Source: Flavobacterium pectinovorum
Lineage (GTDB): Bacteria; Bacteroidota; Bacteroidia; Flavobacteriales; Flavobacteriaceae
DNA length: 64,000 nucleotides
Reading direction: 5' to 3'
Assembly: GCF_022802975.1 (NCBI RefSeq)
Contig: NZ_JAFEVZ010000012.1
Span: forward strand, 62,001-126,000
Made by a program: the position numbers and the translations under genes. The stretch's first letter is position 1. Each line of letters opens with the position of its first letter. The notes beneath the pieces are model-generated. The model saw only the letters and a program-made list of their open reading frames with translations, was not told where the DNA came from and made no database searches. Of this stretch, positions 53,569-61,354 are shown piece by piece.

Positions 53569-54516
53569 ATGGACAATCAGGATAAAATATTCGATAAATT
53601 TGCAGCAGCCGCTCAAAACTCAGAACTCAAAGATTTTCCGGGAATGGAAAAAGTCTGGTCACGCGTTGAAAATAAATTAGACAAAAAACAAGACAAAAAA
53701 GCTATTTCACTATGGAAGAAAATTGCTGTTGCAGCTTCACTTCTATTACTAATTTCTTTGGGTTCTCAGTTTTTAAAATCAGATAAAAATACTGTAATTC
53801 AAACACCAAAGGCGGTTGTAAATGAAATTAAAAAAGAGACTCTTCACAATCAAATAAAAAACAACGCTGTTGTTGAAAATGATTCTAAGATCATTTCGAA
53901 AACGAAAGCCATCCGAATTTTAGACAATCAAATCAAGAAACAGCAACATGTAGTTGTTAATGAAACAAAAGGTTATTTAAACGAAGTTGTTGTAACATCT
54001 TCTAATGAAGTTTATTTGCTGGCTCCAGCAGTAAAGGCTAAAACCGAAGATTCAAAAGATGAAGATTTTACAGAAACAGACAAGGAAAACCAAAGTTTTG
54101 ATTATTCAAAAACAATAGAAAGAGAATCTGCCAAAGTTGCCTTTGCTGACAAACAAGAACTAAAAACTAAAAAAGCTGCTCCTTTGGTTGTCCTTAACGG
54201 AAATGCAATTTCTCACAGCAATGACGCAAAAAGAGATAAAATGATGCAGGATGAACTTCCTAATTTAAATCCCGAAAATGTAGAATCGCTGGTTGTTTTA
54301 GATGAACCTTTATACATTATTGACGGTGTTTATTACTCTGAAAATGATTTATTTGGAACACCTCCAACAAGTCCTTACGCTCCTTTAAACAAACAGGAAA
54401 TCAAAACCATAACCATTCTGCAGGATTTGGAAGCAACTTCAAAATACGGCGAAAGAGGTAAAAAAGGAGTTGTGATTATTACGACTAAAACTGGTAAACC
54501 TGCTTCAAAAAACTAG
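53569..54516 (+). CDS. Membrane anti-sigma factor with SusC plug-like periplasmic domain
   Basis: A 315-aa single-pass protein. Residues 1-47 are a cytoplasmic segment that would bind the sigma factor encoded 2 bases upstream; the membrane helix is about 51-66. The periplasmic part has YLNEVVVTSS (136-145), like the LxEVVVTG box that precedes SusC plugs. Then come two plug-like units: PLVVLNGN with LNPENVESLVVLD (205-245), and EPLYIIDGVYY, LNKQEIKTITILQD, SKYGERGKKGVVIITTKTG (246-309). The latter follows the SusC plug pattern closely. No barrel follows. This is an unusual fusion. Confidence 0.8.
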   Translation: MDNQDKIFDKFAAAAQNSELKDFPGMEKVWSRVENKLDKKQDKKAISLWKKIAVAASLLLLISLGSQFLKSDKNTVIQTPKAVVNEIKKETLHNQIKNNAVVENDSKIISKTKAIRILDNQIKKQQHVVVNETKGYLNEVVVTSSNEVYLLAPAVKAKTEDSKDEDFTETDKENQSFDYSKTIERESAKVAFADKQELKTKKAAPLVVLNGNAISHSNDAKRDKMMQDELPNLNPENVESLVVLDEPLYIIDGVYYSENDLFGTPPTSPYAPLNKQEIKTITILQDLEATSKYGERGKKGVVIITTKTGKPASKN

Positions 54517-54551
54517 CTAAAAAACACTTTTTTAATTTAAAATTCACTTAC

Positions 54552-54959
54552 ATGAAAAACGTAAAACTTATTTCATTAGCCCTTTCTATGCTTATATCTT
54601 TCGTATTAAAAGCGCAGGAACAAACACCGGATAAACAAAACAGTTCTGTTGAAACTGCAGCAATACCTCCCAAAACTTTCACTAAATCAAAAGACACAAT
54701 TTCTGTTGCAAAGGTTGCTTTAAATCCTGTTCAGCCTGTTACTACTAATCAAATCAGAATCTGCGCACCTTCCCGATCTGTTTTAAAAGAACCTTTGTAT
54801 GTTTTGGACGGAGTTATCATAAACTCGAAACAGTTTTCTAAACTAAATCCGAATGCTATTAAAGAAATAAAAATTCTAAAAGATCCTAATGGGACTTCAC
54901 TTTATGGATGTCGGGCTATAAACGGAGTTGTTATTATTACTACTAAAGAAAAGGAATAA
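54552..54959 (+). CDS. Secreted stand-alone SusC plug-motif protein
   Basis: A 135-aa exported protein with signal peptide MKNVKLISLALSMLISFVLKAQ. After a linker, residues about 77-133 carry a compact plug motif: EPLYVLDGVIINS, LNPNAIKEIKILKDPNGTS and LYGCRAINGVVIITTKE. It resembles the end of the anti-sigma factor encoded 35 bases upstream, so the two may have arisen by duplication. It contains two Cys (IRICAPS and LYGCRA) that could form a disulfide. No barrel is present. Confidence 0.78.
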   Translation: MKNVKLISLALSMLISFVLKAQEQTPDKQNSSVETAAIPPKTFTKSKDTISVAKVALNPVQPVTTNQIRICAPSRSVLKEPLYVLDGVIINSKQFSKLNPNAIKEIKILKDPNGTSLYGCRAINGVVIITTKEKE

Positions 54960-55009
54960 TAAATTTGTTTCAATAAGTTCAACAGAACATTTTTAATACA
55001 GATCTAATA

Positions 55010-55041
55010 TTGATTCATTAACAAAATTATTTTTACATTTG
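55010..55041 (+). promoter_or_regulatory. Promoter: TTG (-33), 21-base spacer, TACATTTG (-7)
   Basis: TTG at 55010-55012 and TACATTTG at 55034-55041 lie upstream of the scramblase-like gene; the ATG at 55112 is 70 bases downstream of the box and an in-frame TTG (55049) only 7. The short distance to the TTG argues for the ATG. Confidence 0.5.
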
Positions 55042-55111
55042 AATCACTTTGAAGAAATCAAAACTAAAATATTCAAAAGTATATTATCAATCAAATTTCA
55101 AGCAAAATTTC

Positions 55112-55699
55112 ATGAACCCAATTTTAAGCCAAAATCTTTTTTTAGTCAAAGAACATATCGGAATGTTTAAAGCTTCAAACTATTACGATATTTATAATCC
55201 GGAAAGCAATCAGATTATTATGAACTGTCGCGAGAACAATCTTGGTTTTTTTACAAAAATACTTCGTTTTACAGATTACAAAAGAGCAACACCTTTTAAT
55301 GTTGAAATCACTACAGCAAGCGGCGAAAAATTAATTTCAGTAAAACGTGGCATTGCAATCTTTCGATCTACTGTAGAAATATTTGATGAGAAAGACAGGC
55401 TGATTGGAACTTTCAAACAGAAATTCTTTTCTATTGGAGGAAAGTTCGAAATTTTGGACAAAAATGAAAAGCCTGTCGCAACACTTCAGGGAAAATGGAC
55501 GGGCTGGGATTTTAAATTTACACATGAAAATAAACAGCTTGCACAAGTAAATAAAAAATGGGCAGGATTAGGTAAAGAATTTTTTACCAGTGCAGATAAT
55601 TATATTTTGCAAATTGAAGAGACAGTTCCAGCTGATTCTACACTCAGACAATTAATCCTGGCAGCCGTAATGTGTATTGACATGGTTTTAAAGGAATAA
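55112..55699 (+). CDS. Phospholipid scramblase/LURP-one-like protein
   Basis: A 195-aa protein read from the ATG at 55112 (MNPILSQNLFLVKEHIGMFK), in preference to a TTG 21 codons upstream. It fits the scramblase/tubby-like fold: repeated strands NYYDIYNPESNQIIMNC, KLISVKRGIAIFRSTVEIFD, GTFKQKFFSIGGKFEILD and KPVATLQGKWTGWDFKF, then a hydrophobic C-terminal helix (TLRQLILAAVMCIDMVLK). Bacterial members have no proven function. It is preceded by a good promoter. Confidence 0.82.
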   Translation: MNPILSQNLFLVKEHIGMFKASNYYDIYNPESNQIIMNCRENNLGFFTKILRFTDYKRATPFNVEITTASGEKLISVKRGIAIFRSTVEIFDEKDRLIGTFKQKFFSIGGKFEILDKNEKPVATLQGKWTGWDFKFTHENKQLAQVNKKWAGLGKEFFTSADNYILQIEETVPADSTLRQLILAAVMCIDMVLKE

Positions 55700-55737
55700 A
55701 AATAAGCTGTTAAACTTACATTAAGAAAACATAAAAA

Positions 55738-55790
55738 AGCATCATTTTCGTACGCAAAAACTGTATTTTTGTGTAACACGAATGATGCTT
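55738..55790. promoter_or_regulatory. Inverted repeat around the SDR promoter, possible operator
   Basis: AAGCATCATT (55738-55747) and AATGATGCTT (55781-55790) are exact reverse complements. They flank an exact -7 box (TATTTTTG, 55764-55771) that lies 43 bases before the SDR start. Such symmetric half-sites on both sides of a promoter could bind a regulator or form a hairpin. Confidence 0.45.
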
Positions 55791-55814
55791 TCTGCATTTC
55801 TAAACAATAAAATC

Positions 55815-56531
55815 ATGACAGACTTAAAAAATAAAAATGCCCTGATTACAGGAGCCGGAAAAGGTATTGGAAAAGCGATTGCCATTGCTTTAGCCAAAGA
55901 AGGCGTAAATGTAATTTTGGTTTCCAGAACACAATTAGATGTTGAACAATTAGCCGTTAAAATTGAAAATTTCGGGGTTAAATCATTAGCATTAACCGCA
56001 GATGTTTCAGACATTAATTCGGTAAATACTGCAGTAGAAAAAGCTTTGGCAGAATTTAAAACTATTGACATTTTAATCAACAATGCCGGAATAGCTTCGT
56101 TTGGAAAATTTCTGGAATTAGAACCTACCGAATGGGAAAAAATTATTCAGGTAAACCTAATGGGAACGTATTATACAACCCGCGCCGTTTTACCAAACAT
56201 GATTGAAAGACAAACCGGTGATATCATCAATATTTCTTCTACAGCCGGATTAAACGGAAATGCCTTAACGAGTGCTTACAGCGCTTCTAAATTTGCTGTT
56301 TTGGGATTAACAGATTCCTTAATGCAGGAATTGAGAAAACATAATATTCGTGTTACGGCTTTGACTCCAAGTACGGTAGCAACTGATATGGCAAAAGAAT
56401 TAAACTTAACTGACGGTAATCCTGAAAAAGTAATGCAATCTGAGGACATTGCCGAATTAATTATTGCGCAGCTCAAACTAAATCGCAGGGTGTTTATAAA
56501 AAACAGCAGTATTTGGTCTACTAATCCTTAA
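55815..56531 (+). CDS. Short-chain dehydrogenase/reductase (FabG-like)
   Basis: A 238-aa classical SDR. The NAD(P) motif [12 protein letters not shown] is at about 12-23, NNAGIA follows at about 90-95, and the active site is Ser in NISSTAGL with the YSASK pair (YxxxK). It is closest in look to 3-oxoacyl-ACP reductase-like enzymes; the substrate is unknown. The ATG at 55815 is chosen because upstream in-frame residues lie in the promoter leader. Confidence 0.9.
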   Translation: MTDLKNKNALITGAGKGIGKAIAIALAKEGVNVILVSRTQLDVEQLAVKIENFGVKSLALTADVSDINSVNTAVEKALAEFKTIDILINNAGIASFGKFLELEPTEWEKIIQVNLMGTYYTTRAVLPNMIERQTGDIINISSTAGLNGNALTSAYSASKFAVLGLTDSLMQELRKHNIRVTALTPSTVATDMAKELNLTDGNPEKVMQSEDIAELIIAQLKLNRRVFIKNSSIWSTNP

Positions 56532-56554
56532 AAACATTAAATCTCAAAAATTAA

Positions 56555-56605
56555 ATTCCAAATACCAAACTGTTTAAAAATTGGAATTTGGAATTTTAGC
56601 ATTGA
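56555..56605. repeat. Short GGAATTT/AATTCC repeat
   Basis: AATTCCAAATACC and TTGGAATTTGGAATTTT lie in inverted order around a short loop, the same repeat type as at 24398-24600. It fills the gap between the SDR and the next gene. Confidence 0.45.
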
Positions 56606-56621
56606 AATTTTTAAATTAATT

Positions 56622-57134
56622 ATGATGGAACAATATTTAAGACAATTGGTTTCAATTGCATTTACTGATAAAAAAGAAATCTTTACCGGATTTCTGATTG
56701 ATTATTCAGATGACTGGATTTTACTTAAAAACAATCCTATCGATTTTATACTTGATGGTTTTGTTATTTTAAAAAATAAAAACATCGAAGCTATCGAAAG
56801 AGATGAAGAACTCGCATTTAACGAAAAGGTAATCCGCCTGAAAGGTTTAAAAACGAATGCCGAAGATATTATTCCGATTAGGGATTTGAGTACGATTCTG
56901 AATTATATCAAAAACAAATATGGTATTTTTCAGATTGTAAAGAAATCACCAAAATCAGTTTATTTAGGCAAACTTATTGAAGTAAACGAAGAAATACTAA
57001 CCATTGATTTTCTGGACATCAGAGGTTTTTTTGGAGGCGAACTGAGCTTTAATCCTGAAAAAATAAGGGTAATCGAATTTGATTCGGATTATATCAATTC
57101 ATTGAAATTGGTTTCGGAAGAAAACGAGAAATAA
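56622..57134 (+). CDS. Hypothetical protein with two possible Sm-like beta modules
   Basis: A 170-aa cytoplasmic protein, family not recognised. Two stretches have a similar pattern: residues 8-57 (VSIAFTDKKEIFTGFLIDYSD, WILLKN, GFVILKNKNIEAI) and 106-160 (KSVYLGKLIEVNEEILTIDFL, ELSFNPEKIRVIEFD). Both look like five-strand Sm/Hfq-like or chromo-barrel folds with the final strand giving an I-x-x-I-E phrase. A nucleic-acid or protein binding role is possible but unproven. It ends with a terminator. Confidence 0.65.
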   Translation: MMEQYLRQLVSIAFTDKKEIFTGFLIDYSDDWILLKNNPIDFILDGFVILKNKNIEAIERDEELAFNEKVIRLKGLKTNAEDIIPIRDLSTILNYIKNKYGIFQIVKKSPKSVYLGKLIEVNEEILTIDFLDIRGFFGGELSFNPEKIRVIEFDSDYINSLKLVSEENEK

Positions 57135-57149
57135 GATTTATAAGCACAA

Positions 57150-57176
57150 AAAAAGTCCTTAGATTAAGGACTTTTT
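57150..57176 (+). terminator. Rho-independent terminator
   Basis: AAAAAGTCCTT, loop AGATT, AAGGACTTTTT: an 11-bp perfect stem with T-run, 15 bases after the stop at 57134. Confidence 0.8.
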
Positions 57177-57181
57177 CATTT

Positions 57182-57283
57182 TTGTCATTTCGACGAAGGA
57201 GAAATCACACGTGGGATTCGACAAAGATTGAAGCCAAGCTTTATGGAACTTCTTGTGCGATTTCTCCTTCGTCGAAATGACAA
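57182..57283. repeat. 102-bp palindromic element with perfect 25-bp arms
   Basis: Left arm TTGTCATTTCGACGAAGGAG... (57182-57206) and right arm (57259-57283) are exact reverse complements. The interior (ACACGTGGGATTCGACAAAG onwards) continues weak pairing. The phrase GTCATTTCGACGAAGG is a recurrent intergenic motif of Flavobacterium-type genomes. It separates convergent genes. Confidence 0.85.
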
Positions 57284-57292
57284 TATTGTGAA

Positions 57293-58627
57293 TTATGCTT
57301 CAGTTAACTTATTTAAAAACTCTAATCGAACGCTCCCGTCTTCATCAATTTTAGTCAAATTAATCTGTTGCAAAGTATTAACCAATTCGGGATTCCACGG
57401 TGTTTTTACTTTTACATAATTTTCTGTAAAACCATGAATGTAACCTTCTTTATTTTCACCTTCAAATAAAACGGTTCTGTTAGAGCCTAACTGGCTTTCA
57501 TAAAAAGCACGGCGTTTTTTAACGGATAGCCCACGCAGCATTTTACTTCGTTTCGCCCTTACATTTGCAGGAACAATACCCGGCATTTCAGCAGCTTCTG
57601 TATTATCTCTTTCAGAATACGTAAATACGTGTAAATAAGAAATATCCATTTCGTTCAGAAAATGGTAAGTTTCTAAAAAGTGTTCATCTGTTTCACCCGG
57701 AAAACCAACAATAACATCAACTCCAATACAGGCGTGCGGCATAACTTCACGAATCTTATTAACTCTTTCTGTATATACTTCACGCAAGTAACGGCGTTTC
57801 ATTAGCTTTAAAATATCATTGCTTCCGGATTGCAGCGGAATATGAAAATGCGGCACAAAAGTGCGGCTTTTAGAAACGAATTCAATGGTTTCGTTTTTTA
57901 GTAAATTAGGTTCGATAGATGAAATTCGCAAACGCTCGATACCCTCTACTTTATCCAAAGCCTGAACTAAGTCTAAAAAAGTATGTTCGTGTTTTTTATT
58001 TCCAAATTCACCTTTTCCGTAATCCCCAATATTTACTCCGGTCAAAACAATTTCTTTAATGTCCTGAGCCGAGATTTCTTTTGCATTTTGTAATACATTC
58101 TCTAAAGCATCACTTCTTGAAATTCCACGGGCTAACGGGATCGTACAATACGTACATTTATAATCACAACCGTCCTGAACTTTCAAGAAAGCACGGGTTC
58201 TGTCACCAATAGAATAGCTTCCAACATAAAAATCGGCTTCGGCAATTTCGCATGAGTGAACCTCACCCATGTCGTTTTTGCTCAAATCGTGAATATAATC
58301 TGTGATTTTGAATTTTTCTGTGGCACCTAAAACTAAATCAACACCATCAACTGCTGCCAGTTCTTCAGGTTTTAATTGCGCATAACAACCAACAGCGGCT
58401 ACAAAAGCCTTTTCATTAAGTTTCATTGCCTTTTTTACAACCTGCTTAAATTGTTTATCAGCATTTTCAGTTACAGAACAAGTATTTATAACATAAATGT
58501 CTGCTACTTCTTCAAAATCAACTCTGTCAAAACCTTCGTCATTAAAGTTTCTGGCAATTGTTGATGTTTCCGAAAAGTTCAGTTTGCATCCAAGCGTATA
58601 AAAAGCAACTTTTTTTCTATTTTCCAT
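57293..58627 (-). CDS. mtaB: tRNA t6A37 methylthiotransferase MtaB
   Basis: A radical-SAM enzyme converting t6A37 to ms2t6A37 in tRNA. The 444-aa protein has the UPF0004 domain with three cluster cysteines in YTLGCKLN (C14), INTCSV (C50) and VGCYAQ (C81). The radical-SAM CxxxCxxC is in QDGCDYKCTYCTIP (C154, C158, C161), and a TRAM domain follows at the end (VLFEGENKEGYIHGFTENYV). The YTLGCKLN start separates MtaB from MiaB. A -7 box (TAAATTTG) lies at 58689-58696. Confidence 0.96.
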   Translation of the reverse strand: MENRKKVAFYTLGCKLNFSETSTIARNFNDEGFDRVDFEEVADIYVINTCSVTENADKQFKQVVKKAMKLNEKAFVAAVGCYAQLKPEELAAVDGVDLVLGATEKFKITDYIHDLSKNDMGEVHSCEIAEADFYVGSYSIGDRTRAFLKVQDGCDYKCTYCTIPLARGISRSDALENVLQNAKEISAQDIKEIVLTGVNIGDYGKGEFGNKKHEHTFLDLVQALDKVEGIERLRISSIEPNLLKNETIEFVSKSRTFVPHFHIPLQSGSNDILKLMKRRYLREVYTERVNKIREVMPHACIGVDVIVGFPGETDEHFLETYHFLNEMDISYLHVFTYSERDNTEAAEMPGIVPANVRAKRSKMLRGLSVKKRRAFYESQLGSNRTVLFEGENKEGYIHGFTENYVKVKTPWNPELVNTLQQINLTKIDEDGSVRLEFLNKLTEA

Positions 58628-59115
58628 AGGAATACACTACATTTTAAGTAGTAAGATATTATATTTACATCTTCAAGTGAAGAGTTTGCAAATTTACACA
58701 CAAATTTCTTTAAAATAAAATCAATAAAACATTATAAACCAATACATTGAATCGCAGCTATATTTATTTTCACTTAAAACAAAGTAATTGAATAAAAATA
58801 GAACGATACTAATGCAGGTAGTTTTTTCATCACGGTTAAAATTAAAAATTTCAAAAAATGACAGAAAAAATCGACAAAAAGCAAATAAATCCGACTAAAT
58901 ACATAAAACAAATCGCAAAATTAAAATTTTCTTACATTTTTCTTTGCTGCAATTAATATTAAAGCTAAATTCACACATCGAAATTTGATAAAAAAAATCA
59001 AATCTTTATATTAAGATTATTCGATTTGCAACGTTTTAAAATTTTCAAAATATTGAGACAATGGGAAAGCCGAAAACCAATTTAGAGTAGGCAAATTTTA
59101 AAATTAAAAAAATAT
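58628..59115. other. Gene-free region upstream of mtaB and a secreted protein gene
   Basis: These 488 very AT-rich bases lie between divergent genes. An exact minus-strand -7 box (TAAATTTG, 58689-58696) serves mtaB. No exact box was found for the plus-strand gene. Short AAATCAAATC-type stretches occur, but no long repeat, tRNA or open frame. Confidence 0.4.
58689..58696 (-). promoter_or_regulatory. -7 box (TAAATTTG) of mtaB
   Basis: An exact TAnnTTTG match on the minus strand, 61 bases before the ATG at 58627. A TTG lies 26 bases upstream, somewhat too far for a standard -33 element. Confidence 0.4.
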
Positions 59116-59637
59116 ATGAAAGCATTTTTCCCCACAATCTGCTTAATTTTCTTAACAATTTTCAGCACACAGGCTCAAACAAATGCTGCTGCAAATTCAA
59201 ATTCGTTTCCAACAATCAGCACACTAACTACGTGGGCAAGTTTTAATTCTCAACAAAAATTTGACATTGCTATTCGTGCTGTCGGATTTAAATTTGAAGT
59301 TAAAGAACCGGGTGAAGGATCTACTGCTTATACATACATTCGAAAAATAGTAGTTAATGAAGTAAATTATACCGACAGAATAGTTTATAGAATTACGAAT
59401 ACCAATTCTGCAAGTATTATTTCGTTGGTTACCGCCTCTACAGATTTGGTAAGTTTATATACTCCTCAATTAGCTACTTTTAAAAACAACAACTGTAAAA
59501 CCGAAATGTCAAAAGACAAAAACACAACCTGCAGCTGTTATGAAAGTGATAATTTTGCAATCGATCTTTGCGATGAGCGTGTAAAATTAACAATGGGAGA
59601 CGGAAATAAATATTTCGTTTCTGTAGCTAAAAAATAA
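59116..59637 (+). CDS. Secreted Cys-containing protein of unknown function
   Basis: A 173-aa exported protein with signal peptide MKAFFPTICLIFLTIFSTQAQ. The mature part begins with a low-complexity Asn/Ser/Ala stretch, then a region that looks like a small alpha/beta domain (WASFNSQQKFDIAIRAVGFK, YIRKIVVNEVNYTDRIVYRI). A C-terminal part has four cysteines (NNCKTE, TTCSCYES, IDLCDE) that could form two disulfides. No family is recognised. Monocistronic, closed by a strong hairpin. Confidence 0.75.
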   Translation: MKAFFPTICLIFLTIFSTQAQTNAAANSNSFPTISTLTTWASFNSQQKFDIAIRAVGFKFEVKEPGEGSTAYTYIRKIVVNEVNYTDRIVYRITNTNSASIISLVTASTDLVSLYTPQLATFKNNNCKTEMSKDKNTTCSCYESDNFAIDLCDERVKLTMGDGNKYFVSVAKK

Positions 59638-59677
59638 TTGATACAATTATTCTAAAAATATAAGCTTATAAATAGCT

Positions 59678-59716
59678 AAAATCCCAAATTTTAATATTAA
59701 AATTTGGGATTTTTTA
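59678..59716. terminator. Bidirectional terminator overlapping the end of the GNAT gene
   Basis: AAAATCCCAAATTTT (59678-59692) pairs perfectly with AAAATTTGGGATTTT (59699-59713), flanked by A- and T-runs. The right arm covers the last codons (NPKF) and stop of the convergent minus-strand gene, so the hairpin is partly coding. Confidence 0.75.
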
Positions 59717-60227
59717 TTTCATACCAGACTTCTGTTTCTTCTTCATATTCGAATGAATTAACATATTGCAAACCTAGCTTTTCGAGAATTTTTCTTGAAT
59801 TTTCATTTCCTGCATCGGCGTAAGCATATATTGCATCCACTTTTATAATATTGAAAGCGTGATTTATAAAAGCTTTTCCTGATTCAGTTGCATATCCTTT
59901 TCCCCAATGTTTTTCTATGAAACGATACCCAATTTCATAAAAATCTTTATGATTATTAATTTCATTAGTTATGAATTTAATTCCTGACCATCCAATAAAT
60001 TCACCTGTTTCTTTTAGAACTACTGCCCAGCGGCCTGTACCAAAATCTTTGTATTGTTGCTGAATAAGTCGGATATGTTCATGGGTTTCATCAATATGTG
60101 TTAAAGGTTTTTTACCCACAAAAATATGCACGTTTGGATTAGAATCCATTTCAAACATTTTTTCTGCATCAGATTCAAGTAATTCCCTCAAAAGCAAACG
60201 CTCCGTTTCAATTGGATCTTTCATCAA
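59697..60227 (-). CDS. GNAT N-acetyltransferase (RimJ/RimL-like)
   Basis: A 176-aa GNAT of the RimJ/RimL subgroup. ETERLLLRELLESDAEKMFEM is the usual start, with EIGYRFIEKHWGKGYATESG (acetyl-CoA loop) and YADAGNENSRKILEKLGLQY at the end. Members acetylate ribosomal protein N-termini, antibiotics or metabolites; the target is unknown. It follows the HAD gene after 8 bases, so they are likely co-transcribed. Confidence 0.87.
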   Translation of the reverse strand: MMKDPIETERLLLRELLESDAEKMFEMDSNPNVHIFVGKKPLTHIDETHEHIRLIQQQYKDFGTGRWAVVLKETGEFIGWSGIKFITNEINNHKDFYEIGYRFIEKHWGKGYATESGKAFINHAFNIIKVDAIYAYADAGNENSRKILEKLGLQYVNSFEYEEETEVWYEIKNPKF

Positions 60228-60235
60228 AAAATAAT

Positions 60236-61039
60236 TTAGTTTAAAATATAGCGCTGCACAACCTCCGCAACACCATCATCATTATTTGATGCTACAATTA
60301 CATTTGCTCTGTCACGCAATTCTGGCGTTACATTATCAACCCAAACACCTAAACCTGCATATTCAATCATGGTTAAATCGTTTCCTGCATTCCCTACAGC
60401 AATAATTTCACTTTGATGAATATTTAATTTCTCTGCTAAGATTTTTATACTTGCCGCTTTATCAATTCCGTATTGGGCAGCTTCAAGGAAGAAAGGCTTA
60501 GACATCGCAACACTCAAATGAGGCATTGCAGCTTTCAAATCTTGTTCTACTTCTTTTAAATAAGAAGGATCTTCCAGCAAAATACATTTTACAGCTGGTT
60601 TAGTAACTACAGCTTTAAAGTCGGAAACTTTATTGTGTGGTAATCCTGTAATTTCTTTTTCGATTTCGATATACTCAGAATCAGTTTCACTCACAATTTC
60701 TCCATCAAGATAAGTAATGATATGCGTTTTCATTTTTACGCTGTAATCATATAAATCATGAATTTGTTGCGTTGTTAAACATTGCTCAAATAATACGATA
60801 TCATCTTTTACCGTACTAATTACAGCACCATTGAACGAAATAATATAAGAATCATTTAAGTCTAATTCTAATTCTTTAGCATAAGCAGTCATGGCAGATG
60901 TAGGCCTACCCGAAGCCAAAACCACATAAACTCCTTTTGCCTGAGCTTCAAGAAGTACTTTTTTATTTAATTCCGAAATTTTATGATCGTCTGTCAACAA
61001 GGTGTCATCCATGTCGAGCACTAACATTTTATATTGCAT
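60236..61039 (-). CDS. Cof-type HAD-IIB sugar-phosphate phosphatase-like hydrolase
   Basis: A 267-aa HAD-superfamily hydrolase with C2B cap. The nucleophile motif VLDMDDTLLTDDHKIS is at 6-21 (D9, D11), motif II is in VVLASGRPTSAM, motif III Lys in DKAASIKILAEKL, and motif IV is GNAGNDLTMIEYAG, where the usual GDxxND reads GNAGND. Most members remove phosphate from sugars or cofactors. Specificity unknown. Confidence 0.92.
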   Translation of the reverse strand: MQYKMLVLDMDDTLLTDDHKISELNKKVLLEAQAKGVYVVLASGRPTSAMTAYAKELELDLNDSYIISFNGAVISTVKDDIVLFEQCLTTQQIHDLYDYSVKMKTHIITYLDGEIVSETDSEYIEIEKEITGLPHNKVSDFKAVVTKPAVKCILLEDPSYLKEVEQDLKAAMPHLSVAMSKPFFLEAAQYGIDKAASIKILAEKLNIHQSEIIAVGNAGNDLTMIEYAGLGVWVDNVTPELRDRANVIVASNNDDGVAEVVQRYILN

Positions 61040-61105
61040 TTTTTTGGTTCTTATTTGTTAGCCCTTAATCTTTATAAGTAATAGATAATAAGTCTGAAAA
61101 CTTTT

Positions 61106-61324
61106 TTAAATACTCATCCTAAATTCTTCAATTACCGGATTTGCCTTTGCAAAATCAGTTTCCTGAATAAAAATTTCAACAGCCAGATCAGTTCCTCCAA
61201 AACCTCCTAAACGAGCCGACTGAATATTATCTTTTTTTACTGTTTCTATTCCTGCTCTCTCTAATCTTTCCTGCAGAGCAATGGCTAATACTTCACTTCC
61301 TGAAAACGCCTTCATTAATCCCAT
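61106..61324 (-). CDS. DUF2007-family small protein
   Basis: A 72-aa protein matching the DUF2007 (putative signal-transducing) fold: KAFSGSEVLAIALQERLERA, GIETVKKDNIQSARLGG and LAVEIFIQETDFAKA. Cytoplasmic; function unknown. It lies 66 bases upstream of the HAD gene in the same direction. Confidence 0.85.
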   Translation of the reverse strand: MGLMKAFSGSEVLAIALQERLERAGIETVKKDNIQSARLGGFGGTDLAVEIFIQETDFAKANPVIEEFRMSI

Positions 61325-61354
61325 GACATTTATTTTTTATTATTATTTTATTCT

